64,000 nt of DNA from Bolinopsis microptera (taxonomy: Eukaryota > Ctenophora > Tentaculata > Lobata > Bolinopsidae), in assembly GCF_026151205.1 (NCBI RefSeq), contig NC_087073.1, positions 19,434,837 through 19,498,836 of the forward strand. Direction: 5' to 3'. The notes beneath the pieces are model-generated. The model was not told where the DNA came from and made no database searches. It worked only from the letters and a program-made list of their open reading frames with translations. Below, piece after piece: positions 9,801 through 20,475 of the stretch. Position 1 is the first letter of the stretch. Every line of letters starts with the position of its first letter. The translations under genes were made by a program, and so were the position numbers.

Positions 9801-11974
9801 TATTTTAATGTAGAACTGGTTTTATATTTCATTTCGTGCTCTCTACTAGTAACCTGGTGTGATTCCTATTAAGTGTGTTAGTTGTAGTGAACTAGCATAG
9901 CTAAAGAAATTACACTACGGGAGATTATGCACATTGCACATGTTAGGAGAAATCTGAAACTATTTAGGAAGATTACTGTCGACGCGGCGGTTTAATTGCT
10001 AAATGTCATGAATATTCACGTCTTGTGATTTATTATGTGGATAAAGTTGTACTACTTATATTTTGCATAATATGTATAATTTATACATTTCGTTCACCAG
10101 TACAGTTATAGTGGCCACTACTTACTGTGGCTTTGTCAAAAATGAAAATCCAAGAATTCATGTACTTGTTTTGGTATAATACTGTTCGAGCGCTTTCTAA
10201 CATTGTGGACATTGTAAAGATAATATCTTACTAGAGACTTCTTATCGTTCTAGTAAACACTAATCATACACTTAATTTAATTACTTTTATTAATTATTAT
10301 TACTTAATCATTGATTATAATCACATAATTAACTTCCCATTTCCATCAGATCTCAACGTTTGTTCCCCTCGATGGATGGACCTTTAAGAAGCCTCCCTCC
10401 ACCCAGTTCGCCCAACAGTATCCAGATATTGATCAGTCCCAGAAGACAATATGGTCGGAGATCTATGATGATATCTACACTACACTACACGTAAGTTGTT
10501 GGTTACATTGTTACAGTTTTATCCGGTTATCCAGCATTGTGTTACGTGTGGGCAAAACGACTCTGTACCAAGGATATTCGACAAACTGCTTAACGTTTAA
10601 AAGTAGCACAATTGAGACAATAAAATTATATAAAATTATATGAAATTATATGAAATTATCTTGTCCTGTTCAGTTGAAGGCACATCGAAACAACCCACTT
10701 GTGGAGAAGAGAATTGAGAAACAGCCAGTGAACAAGGAGCTGACAAGTATAAACGTAGAGACAGCAACACATATAATCAGGAGGCTACAGTTAGACGAGA
10801 TCGTGGAACCCTTCCATTTAGTCGAGCTCAGCAACGAGTTCAGGGTTTGTTCCTCCTATTTCGTTTCTCAGCTGTGTTTGTTAAGTGTATGATATTTGAT
10901 ATCCCTGTACGCTGGTTTGGGTTAGTATAGGTACCTCTGTTTTTAATTTGTGTCATTTAGCCAAAAATGTGGATAGGACTGTGATACTGTAGGCTGTAAT
11001 ACTAAATAGGCTGTATAACTTATTTCCCTGTTGAAATATCACTGTAACCATGTTGAAATGTTGAAATATGACTGTAACCATGTTGAAATGTTGAAATATC
11101 CCTATAACCTCCCCCTCTCCTGACAGGAACTGATAGGACCGTCAGCAGTGGTTGTTGAGATTGTGGAGAATAGCATGTGTCGTTATATCCCCCCTGAACA
11201 CTGCAAACAGGTGCTTAACGAGATGTGCCGTGCTCTGAGACTGTGTTATGTCAACGTTCTTACCCAGGTCAGGACATTAAGAAGGGGGCCAGGGGGGTCT
11301 TTGTTGTTATAACAGAGCTGTATCAAATGATGGAGTAGTTCGCTGTTTATTAGTCTCGTGATTGAATTATACTGATAGTTGGATAATATCCGGTTGGAAG
11401 AGACAAGGACAAATGAAACATGAAGTTAGGAATGTAGGCAAATTTTCGGCGTCAACGCCATCTTCAGGCTAAAATTATTTGTTATATAGTAGTGTTGAAA
11501 GTATTTCTGTTTCATTTGTCCTTGTCTTTTCCAACCGGATATTATCCAACTATTAGTATAACAAAGCTGATTTAAATATAAGCATTGTTTGTTGCACGGT
11601 TCGTATATATTTTCAATCTGAAGACCAGTGAGGATTTTTGGTGGATTAATTGTCTAGATTGAAAATTTGTGAAAGTGAAATAACATGGAAGCTATGTTTA
11701 AAAAATAAATCACCCTTAGGAAGGAGAAAGAGAACAAGCTTTGGGGTACGAAAAAATCGGGAACGTATCCGACAAGTACCGTCAAGTTATCTTCTCGCTG
11801 TTCGAATCCCGGTATCAGATATCCAAATCCGAGCTGCGTGACGCGATCCACCAACAACTACAAACAACGCTAACGAGTAAGGAGTACCATGGTATTACCA
11901 GTGTGCTGTGTGACAGCCCTACAACATACAAATCAGGACATTGGGTGTTACGGGTTAAAAGGAACGCTGAGTAA
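6816..11974 (+). CDS. POLR3E: RNA polymerase III subunit RPC5 (12 exons)
   Basis: RPC5 is a peripheral subunit of nuclear RNA polymerase III that pairs with RPC4 in a TFIIF-like subcomplex. Exons: 6816-6924, 7050-7255, 7399-7538, 7759-7894, 8200-8296, 8592-8731, 9032-9151, 9572-9775, 10350-10490, 10674-10844, 11127-11267, 11720-11974. All have GT/AG borders with matching phases and give 619 residues (human is about 708). Recognisable family segments include LHQLDVYISRSLGKLLLAQYP, GNELHLTPLDSIVQLTPSF, the block around GVPAELMVRHRNFILCCFVQ and the C-terminal winged-helix end GHWVLRVKRNAE. Exon 1 codes for three copies of an 11-residue unit (MTTSLDPSEVT-like), which is unusual for this protein. 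The intron before exon 2 contains a 20-C run. The acceptors of exons 4 and 12 were chosen by phase. Confidence 0.9.
7002..7021 (+). repeat. C homopolymer run in POLR3E intron 1
   Basis: About 20 consecutive C, ending 28 bp before the exon 2 acceptor, so it forms part of the pyrimidine tract. Its length is probably variable. Confidence 0.8.
11368..11560. mobile_element. MITE-like element with 53-bp inverted arms in the last POLR3E intron
   Basis: Arms 11368-11420 and 11508-11560 are near-perfect inverted copies containing GGATAATATCCGGTTGGAA. The ~87-bp core, read on the minus strand, contains AATACTTTCAACACTACTAT and then a short hairpin, GGCG-TTGA-CGCC followed by GAAA. The same core occurs at 57714-57907 with different arms. 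No coding capacity. Confidence 0.7.
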
Positions 11975-12890
11975 TGCCATATCAGATTTCATTTTGTGGG
12001 GTCGATTCTCAATTTTCGGTTTTGTTCCTTTTTGTTCGCCAATGAGATTTTTACTAATTTATTTCTCACCCTCAGCTTGGTTAGCAGTGTGGTTTTTTAT
12101 TTATTGATAACGGTTTAATTTCATCAAAGAGGTTTTTATTATTTAAATTACAGACTTTTCTTCCTTACCGAAGTCCAACGGTCGTTTTATTTTCTGACTC
12201 ATGACTCATGACTTATCAGTGAGAAGAACTGAAATGTATTATGTTACCCGGTACCCCTGATACCCTAGTTACACATAACAATATTCTAAAGTAATTTTCT
12301 TTCACTTCCGTATGTGTCGATTTGTTGCTGTCTGTATTTGTGTGCAGTTTACTATTTTAATAAACCAACTCTTGTTGATGACGTAGTAATACATTTTAAC
12401 TACAGTGTAAACACCGTTAAATTACACTCTACATACATTGTCATTACAGTTTACATGCAAAATTACGTAACTTTTAACACTTACTTCAGTGAGTTGTGAT
12501 CATTGTTAAAGATAGGAGCAAGTTTTTAAAATGACTGGAATTTAGGAATCAGCCATCTTTTCCAACATGGTACACTTCAATGAAAATGTGTAATTTCCAG
12601 TTTTATTTAACGATGACACAATGGTCTGTGGATTTATTTCCCGACCATTAATTAGCCATTTCCTTTTCGATATTTTAATGACAAGGCATTTTGTGTGCTA
12701 TTTTGTTTATCCTGCCACCCAGCCTCTTTTAAATTCCAATGAAATTTGACTAACGTAATGTAATATAATATCTTTAAATGTAACTTGATGATCTTTGTAC
12801 ATTCGCATTTAAATATTTGCTACCCATTTTTCCGAACATTCGATCTTTAGTCTATTCTAACTTCACTATTTTATTAGCATAGTAGTCGAG
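11975..12890. other. Intergenic, POLR3E to UBE2L3
   Basis: AT-rich. It holds the POLR3E 3' UTR and the UBE2L3 upstream region. No repeat or RNA gene was recognised. Confidence 0.4.
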
Positions 12891-13767
12891 ATGGCAGCGA
12901 CTAGAAGGCTCAAAAAGGTAAGATAACACAATTTGTATTACACCGTTTATGCTATTCTTACTGATTGTAGCCAAATCAAAAATGTAAGCTTTGAGAATCG
13001 TGTCCTGGATATGTGATGCCCTAGCGCACATCAAGATAACAACTATTAACTATTTCAGGAGCTTGTTGATATCAAAAAACAGAACCATGCCTTTATTGAT
13101 AACATAGAGGCGAAGGACGATAACATATTGAAGTGGAAGGGACTTATCAAGCCACTAATGTCACCATATGACGAGGGTGCTTTCAAGATCGAACTGACAT
13201 TCCCCACAGAATATCCTTTCAAACCCCCAATACTGACCTTCCAGACACCTATCTATCATCCTAATGTTGACGAGAAGGGTCAAGTGTGCCTCCCTATCAT
13301 TAACGCAGCGAATTGGAAACCAGCAACCAAGACTGAACAGGGTTAGTAAAACCGGTACAGAGTCTGAGTTTGTGTTTCTGTAGCGCGCATTGAAGGATTC
13401 ATGTGGCACAAAAAGGCAGTCATGTCGTATTCTGCGCGGCTTTGAAAATAAAATTAATCGGAATGTCGGAACTAGACCTAAATCGGGAATCTGTCGATGA
13501 TTAATAATCATTAGATAGATATTATTTGTTATTGTCACATCTTATCCCAACAATCTTATTTCCTGTTTTTATTGTGAAGTTTATCCTTACATTTACCTAA
13601 ATATAATCTAATTTTCAGTGATACAAGCTCTAGTCGCTCTCATTCATGAACCCGAACCTGAACATCCCCTGCGATCCGAACTAGCCAAAGAATTCATGGA
13701 AGACAAGGCAAAGTTTATAAAGAACGCTAAAGATTTCACTAGCAAATTCGCCGAAAGCAGAAATTAG
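12891..13767 (+). CDS. UBE2L3: Ubiquitin-conjugating enzyme E2 L3-type (UbcH7)
   Basis: This E2 carries ubiquitin as a cysteine thioester and passes it to HECT and RBR E3 ligases. Exons 12891-12917, 13059-13341 and 13619-13767 join in phase to give 152 residues (human has 154). The first exon codes only for MAATRRLKK, matching the human N-terminal helix. The core shows EYPFKPP with Phe63, the residue that contacts E3s in this family. It also shows the motif [13 protein letters not shown] with the catalytic Cys at residue 86, the same position as in human UBE2L3. The [13 protein letters not shown]-like segment reads [13 protein letters not shown]. An AATAAA lies at 14246-14251. It is upstream of a gene desert and co-directional with POLR3E. 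Confidence 0.95.
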
Positions 13768-16669
13768 CCGAAAATTTCACAATTTCTCAGTTTTTATTTC
13801 TGGTTATGTATGAATGTTCGCTTTCAAAAATTTTGGCCGATGTATGTGATCAAAGCGAGGATAGGTGGGTCAGGGTTTTTAATTAGTAAGTATGATCCAA
13901 AGGATCGGTTTAAGAAGACTCCAAAACGTTTCAGTTTCTTGTTAATTGGTTGACCAATGTTTCACAATCTGGATGTAGTATTTTTATGGACCACAAATTC
14001 AAATCACTTTGGTGGAACATTGTAAGTGTCAATTGTGTTTGCTCTATAATCTTATTCATTTCAAATATATCCTGTTTTCTTCTCTACTACTGAATTCATT
14101 GTATTGGTCTACTTATTAGTCTAGACGTCATTTACTGGAATACGAATACAATACAGCTTTAACTACAAAGTGAAAAAATTATTCATCCTTAAATAACGTT
14201 CCCTTCTGCGAAGGAAGGAGGTTTTTAAAAAGTGTGATCTCTGTAAATAAACTGAAAAACCAATGATGAACTCCTCTGATGCGTAGTTGAAAGTAAGGGG
14301 TCGTTCACATATTACGTTATGACAGAGGGGGATGGAGGGGGTTTCTAAATAATGACGTGCAATTTTAACACAATGGCTATATTTTGTAAACGTGATTACG
14401 GCGAGGGGTTAAAATTGGCCAACAAATGATTACGTAATAATATGTGAATGACCCCTAAGTAGACTGCACGGAGCCGTGAAAAATGTGATCGACATCTATA
14501 TCTACATTCTGTATCTCGATCAATCCTTGATATGGGCTTGCTGGATTCCTTTAAAAATGATTATAATTCATTTGATTATAATTAAAAATGATTATAATTC
14601 ATTTGATCTATTCGATCAAAGGCATGTAGTTTTTCGTGCTGTACAATTAACCAAGGCCGTTTTGGGACATTAAATTCAAGGCTACTTGCAGACGTCAGAA
14701 TTATCATTTCACCCAAGGACACTAAGAGTTTTGTTACTAGATTTCATACACGTAGGAAGAGAGTTCTGTGAATTTGCGACCAATGAAGGAAAGGGTACAT
14801 GAAAAAGGGCTTTAAAAAGTGAACTTAATTTAAGAATTATCCTGAGTGAGTTTGTTTTTACACGTTACCATGACAGTCTCGGGGATATTCTAGAAAGAAT
14901 ATGTGATCTTACTATTCCGTACACAACTTAGTCCACTGCCTATTATTACATCTAATTCGACAATACTCTTCAAAAGCACGTACAAGGTTACCATACTCAT
15001 GAGTAAGCTTCCTAGAATGAGTTCCGGCAGTATGGAGATGGTTGGAGTAAGGAGCTCCTCTCTGCCACCATGTTCAACCCGAGGATAATGACTAAGGAGG
15101 AGGGAACCGGAGCGCTACATGGTAATTGAAACTACTTACATCGCAAAAGGCACTATCAAGTATGTTGAATTTATGTCCTGTCCTGAGTAAAGCTCGACTG
15201 TCAAAATGTGCCATGCCGACCATTGTTTCGGGAAATATGTGCGCTGTTTTCTCAGAATAGTGAAGTTAAATGCTTGGTTTCCAAACTTTCCCTTGAGTTG
15301 ACTGTTGAGCGTGTGTTTAAAAAACAGTTGTTATTGAACTAGGCAGTTAGAATTTAGTGTTTAAGATGGGCTATACCACTGGAAACAGTGAATCGTTGTG
15401 ACAAGTCAGTAATATGGAATCATCCTGATAATATTTATTCAGAATGGACCATTCTTCAAAATGTAGACATAATTATAATACGACCATGCATATGTATGCA
15501 GTACAGAATGGATTAGTCTGTCTTACGCTTGACACAGTTAAAAATGATTGTCTCATAAAACTCGAAGAATATATAGAAGGAATCGCCTTCGAAATACTAA
15601 ATGTTTTAATACATATTAATATTATGTACATCAATGCCATTGTTATGTAGGGACCCTTGAAGAATGGATCCGATCACAGCAGCTAGATTAGTGCTCAGAT
15701 TAGAGAATTAATAAATTGGAATGTACATACTTGCATTCAGGCATTTGCTGGAAATTGGCGGTTACAACGCTGTAAGAGATTGCATATTCTTTGTGTTTCT
15801 AAGAGATACAGTAATAGTTCCGTATTCTGACATGCAATACATTTGGAGCGTTTTACATACATTAATACTGTTCTTGGACAATGAAACATTGGTAGAGTAA
15901 CCAATAGTCCCTGGTAGCCGTGGACATTGGCCATGTACCGCCCAATGCAGAGGATGCAGCAGTCTGTATCACCAATTACCACAGTTGACACTGTTAAATT
16001 TACCCGGATATAGCGGACTGTATTTTTAGCTTTCCCAATTGTCAGGCAGCCAATCGTTCTAATCTTCTCGACCATTCGCTGAGCTGCGATCGCCAGGTTA
16101 GGTCATCTGACTGCCACTTTGTTTCCCAATCTTCTGAAATAATAACGATATCACGAGCGATTATTTTGGTAGATTCAGAATTAGCAGCTGTTAGGAGTTT
16201 GGATCTATATGTCTATCGAAATAACGGCTGCTTGTTTTTATCTATACCATCTTGCAACTTCCAATTATTCACACTTCGATGAGCTTTTTCAGTACGGAAT
16301 TGTCTCTCGCAACATTGCTTTTGGCAAATTGAACAAATTCGAATAACATTTTCTAACAAATAACGTAGCTGTATTTAATTTTATAATTGGAAATTGTTCT
16401 TTGTAATGTCGTCATAGACCATATTTTCGAACACTGTACTGCAAGAGTTATAATATCATCATTTTCGCTTTCGTATTTTAAGGTTCGTGAGAAAAAATAA
16501 AATGCTCGATGCTTATATACAATCTCAGTTTGACTTTGATCTCACTGCTACTTATCAATTATTCGTTTGCATTTAGATCAAACCAGAGATCTGCAAGATA
16601 ACATTTACACATTCTACTCCTTAAATCAAAGCGATTAAATATTCGGGTCAATTGCCACGTAATATAATC
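13768..16669. other. Intergenic, no gene recognised
   Basis: UBE2L3 3' UTR, one MITE (14296-14456), a short AT-rich tandem repeat near 14555-14605 and otherwise unremarkable AT-rich sequence. Short open frames near 14476, 14903, 15444 and 15737 show no family signal. Confidence 0.4.
14296..14456. mobile_element. MITE with AGGGGTC ends
   Basis: The left end AGGGGTCGTTCACATATTA is mirrored by TAATATGTGAATGACCCCT at the right end, giving inverted repeats of about 19 bp with one mismatch around ~120 bp. It has no coding capacity. A single similar end (AGGGGTCGTTTACA) occurs near 47079. Confidence 0.65.
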
Positions 16670-18900
16670 ATGTTATCCTGCTTGATTCAAGTAATTATGT
16701 TCAGCATGTAGCTAGTATGTTATCCTGCATGTAGCTGGCATGTTATCCAGCATGTAGCTGGCATGTTATCCAGCATGTAGCTAGTATGTTATCCAGCATG
16801 TAGCTAGTATGTTATCCAGCATGTAGCTGGCATGTTATCCAGCATGCAGCTGGCATGTTATCCTGCATGTAGCTGGCATGTTATCCTGCATGTAGCTAGT
16901 ATGTTATCCAGCATGTATGTAGTATGTTATCCAGCATGCAGCTGACATGTTATCCTGCATGTAGCTAGTATGTTATCCAGCATGTAGCTGGCATGTTATC
17001 CAGCATGCAGCTGGCATGTTATCCAGCATGTAGCTGGCATGTTATCCAGCATGTATGTAGTATGTTATCCAGCATGTAGCTAGTATGTTATCCAGCATGT
17101 ATGTAGTATGTTATCCAGCATGTAGCTGGCATGTTATCCAGCATGTAGCTAGTATGTTATCCAGCATGTAGCTGGCATGTTATCCAGCATGTAGCTAGTA
17201 TGTTATCCAGCATGTAGCTGGCATGTTATCCTGCATGTAGCTGGCATGTTATCCAGCATGCAGATGACATGTTATCCTGCATGTAGCTGGCATGTTATCC
17301 AGCATGTAGCTGGCATGTTATCCAGCATGTAGCTAGTATGTTATCCAGCATGTAGCTGGCATGTTATCCAGCATGTAGCTAGTATGTTATCCAGCATGTA
17401 GCTGGCATGTTATCCTGCATGTAGCTGGCATGTTATCCAGCATGTAGCTGGCATGTTATCCAGCATGTAGCTAGTATGTTATCCAGCATGTAGCTAGTAT
17501 GTTATCCAGCATGTAGCTGGCATGTTATCCAGCATGCAGCTGGCATGTTATCCAGCATGTAGCTAGTATGTTATCCAGCATGTAGCTAGTATGTTATCCA
17601 GCATGTAGCTGGCATGTTATCCAGCATGCAGCTGGCATGTTATCCTGCATGTAGCTGGCATGTTATCCTGCATGTAGCTAGTATGTTATCCAGCATGTAT
17701 GTAGTATGTTATCCAGCATGCAGCTGACATGTTATCCTGCATGTAGCTAGTATGTTATCCAGCATGTAGCTGGCATGTTATCCAGCATGCAGCTGGCATG
17801 TTATCCAGCATGTAGCTGGCATGTTATCCAGCATGTATGTAGTATGTTATCCAGCATGCAGATGACATGTTATCCTGCATGTAGCTGGCATGTTATCCAG
17901 CATGTAGCTGGCATGTTATCCAGCATGTAGCTAGTATGTTATCCAGCATGTAGCTGGCATGTTATCCAGCATGTAGCTAGTATGTTATCCAGCATGTAGC
18001 TGGCATGTTATCCTGCATGTAGCTGGCATGTTATCCAGCATGTAGCTGGCATGTTATCCAGCATGTAGCTAGTATGTTATCCAGCATGTAGCTGGCATGT
18101 TATCCTGCATGTAGCTGGCATGTTATCCTGCGTGTAGCTAGTATGTTATCCAGCATGTAGCTGGCATGATATTCTGCATGTAGCTAGTATGTTATCCAGC
18201 ATGTAGCTGGCATGTTATCCAGCATGTAGCTAGTATGTTATCCAGCATGTAGCTGGCATGTTATCCTGCATGTAGCTGGCATGTTATCCAGCATGTAGCT
18301 GGCATGTTATCCTGCATGTAGCTGGCATGTTATCCTGCGTGTAGCTAGTATGTTATCCAGCATGTAGCTGGCATGATATTCTGCATGTAGCTAGTATGTT
18401 ATCCAGCATGTAGCTGGCATGTTATCCTGCATGTTGCTGGCATGTTATCCAGCATGTAGCTGGCATGTTATCCTGCATGTTGCTGGCATGATATTCTGCA
18501 TGTAGCTGGCATGTTATCCAGCATGTAGCTGGCATGTTATCCAGCATGTAGCTGGCATGTTATCCAGCATGTAGCTAGTATGTTATCCAGCATGTAGCTG
18601 GCATGTTATCCTGCATGTAGCTGGCATGTTATCCTGCATGTAGCTGGCATGTTATCCAGCATGTTGCTGGCATGTTATCCAGCATGTAGCTGGCATGTTA
18701 TCCTGCATGTAGCTGGCATGTTATCGTGTATGTAGCTGGCATGTTATCCAGCATGTAGCTAGTATGTTATCCAGCATGTAGCTGGCATGTTATCCAGCAT
18801 GTAGCTAGTATGTTATCCAGCATGTAGCTGGCATGTTATCCAGCATGTAGCTGGCATGTTATCCAGCATGTATGTAGTATGTTATCCTGCATGTAGCTGT
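16670..18900. repeat. 2.2-kb satellite, 23-bp unit
   Basis: About 95 tandem copies of a 23-bp unit, GTAGCTGGCATGTTATCCAG plus CAT. Variants alternate GCTGGC with GCTAGT and CCAGCAT with CCTGCAT. The block beginning at 16861 recurs at 17643, 782 bp later, which equals 34 units, so there is a higher-order period. The unit is partly self-complementary (CATG...CATG, AGCT). Confidence 0.95.
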
Positions 18901-19968
18901 TAATTAGGAACTTTTAGTGGGTGGCCCGCCTCCTGGACGTCTAGTATGTGTCGTATGTTGCTACACTTCATGGTATACTAGTTAGCTGTGTCCGTGTTAC
19001 TGACAAGCTAGTATTACTTGTCGTGTTGATGTTTTGATCCATTGTTCGGCCGAAATGCTGGTGAACTGTCCAGGTATACTGTAATTACTGCAGGCAGTGT
19101 CTAGGTATCTCCGACACACGCTCCCGTTGCTTGCTTTCACACTGGGATCACGTGACGGACTAACGAGCGGCCACGTGGTATGTCACGTGATCCGATCCTC
19201 AACCTGGAGCGTGGGGTTCCAACGAGAGCTGCGCATAATCATACACTCGTCACGTGGCAACGCTGCCTGCTGCACGTGGTAGGCCGCATTGACACGTGGT
19301 ACACAGCACGTGTACAGATTATAATCATAATTTTCTAAGCTCTGTGGCTGTGACTTGTACTGAGCTATATGTGTGTGTATTGTGTATGATTACATTGCTT
19401 CATCTTGATCTCTGAAAGCCCCTATTTGCCCACAGTCACCACCTGGATCACGCGACCTTGTTTCTTACCACGTGACAACGTTAAAAAACCACGTGATCTG
19501 TACACAAGGTCGGAGTCTGTAGCCGGAAGGGAAGCGGTTAATGGCAGGCCACTTACTAGCAGTATTGTGAGCTTCTTACTGTATTATTAGCACAGTCTGT
19601 CTTCGGCATACATCCAGCATCGTTTTAGGATATATGCTGGCTAAACTCCATTGTTCGGGACCTGTCATCAGTTTTGACGAAAATCATTTAATCGCGATAC
19701 AGCGGCTGTCGAAGAAGAGAATGAGCTTTTAGGATCAGCAGCCTTATAGACAAATAAATGATGTCTATCCGATCGATTCAGCGCTCTCTGAACCAGCTCC
19801 CGCGACTCATTATATTTCTCGTTCTCAATTTCATGACTGTTGAACGATTTCACGACTTACATTGCTTACACTAAACAGTAAACAACCTCATATTATGATA
19901 ATTATGTCTAAGGTTCTTTAACCAATAAATAGTATTAGTTAATACTGGGTATTAGATACCGAGTGACT
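18901..19968. other. Intergenic segment with E-box cluster
   Basis: No gene recognised. The notable content is the cluster of CACGTG hexamers listed separately. The short frames here show no family signal. Confidence 0.4.
19149..19495. promoter_or_regulatory. Cluster of nine CACGTG E-boxes
   Basis: CACGTG occurs at 19149, 19172, 19184, 19251, 19273, 19293 and 19307 (seven in 164 bp), and again at 19469 and 19490. Several have the flanks GTCACGTG or CACGTGAC that bHLH-ZIP factors of the MYC, USF and MiT/TFE types prefer. No promoter or transcript is evident nearby, so a regulatory role is inference. Confidence 0.45.
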
Positions 19969-20475
19969 CAGTGTATTGTGAGTATACTGTGAGTGTATTG
20001 TGAGTGTATTGTGAGTGTATTGTGAGTGTTTTTTGAGTGTATTGTGAGTGTATTGTGAGTGTATTGTGATTGTATTGTGAGTGTATTGTGAGTTTATTGT
20101 GAGTTTATTGTGAGTGTATTGTGAGTGTATTAGTGTATTGTGAGTGTATGAGTGTATTGTGAGTGTATTGTATTGATGTGAGTGTATTGTGAGTGTATAA
20201 GTGTATTGTGAGTGTATTGTATTGATGTGAGTGTATTGTGAGTGTATGAGTGTATTGTATTGATGTGAGTGTATTGTGAGTGTATGAGTGTATTGTGAGT
20301 GTATTGTATTGATGTGAGTGTATTGTGAGTGTATTGTGAGTGTATGAGTGATTTGTGAGTGTATTGTATTGATGTGAGTGTATTGTGAGTGTATTGTGAG
20401 TGTATTGTGAGTGTATTGTGAGTGTATGAGTGTATTGTGAGTGTATTGTATTGATGTGAGTGTATTGTAATTGTA
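19969..20475. repeat. Minisatellite, 11-bp unit
   Basis: Degenerate tandem copies of GTGAGTGTATT, with a longer period containing GTATTGTATTGATGTGAGTG. The long open frame on the minus strand (20105-20548) is a by-product of the repeat and is not a gene. Confidence 0.9.

Noticed and set aside
13161-13538. 125-codon minus-strand frame
   Set aside because: Antisense to UBE2L3 exon 2.
15737-16075. 112-codon minus-strand frame
   Set aside because: No family signal, poor codon character and no supporting splice or start context.
16670-18900. CRISPR-like array
   Set aside because: Units are contiguous with no unique spacers, and the genome is eukaryotic.
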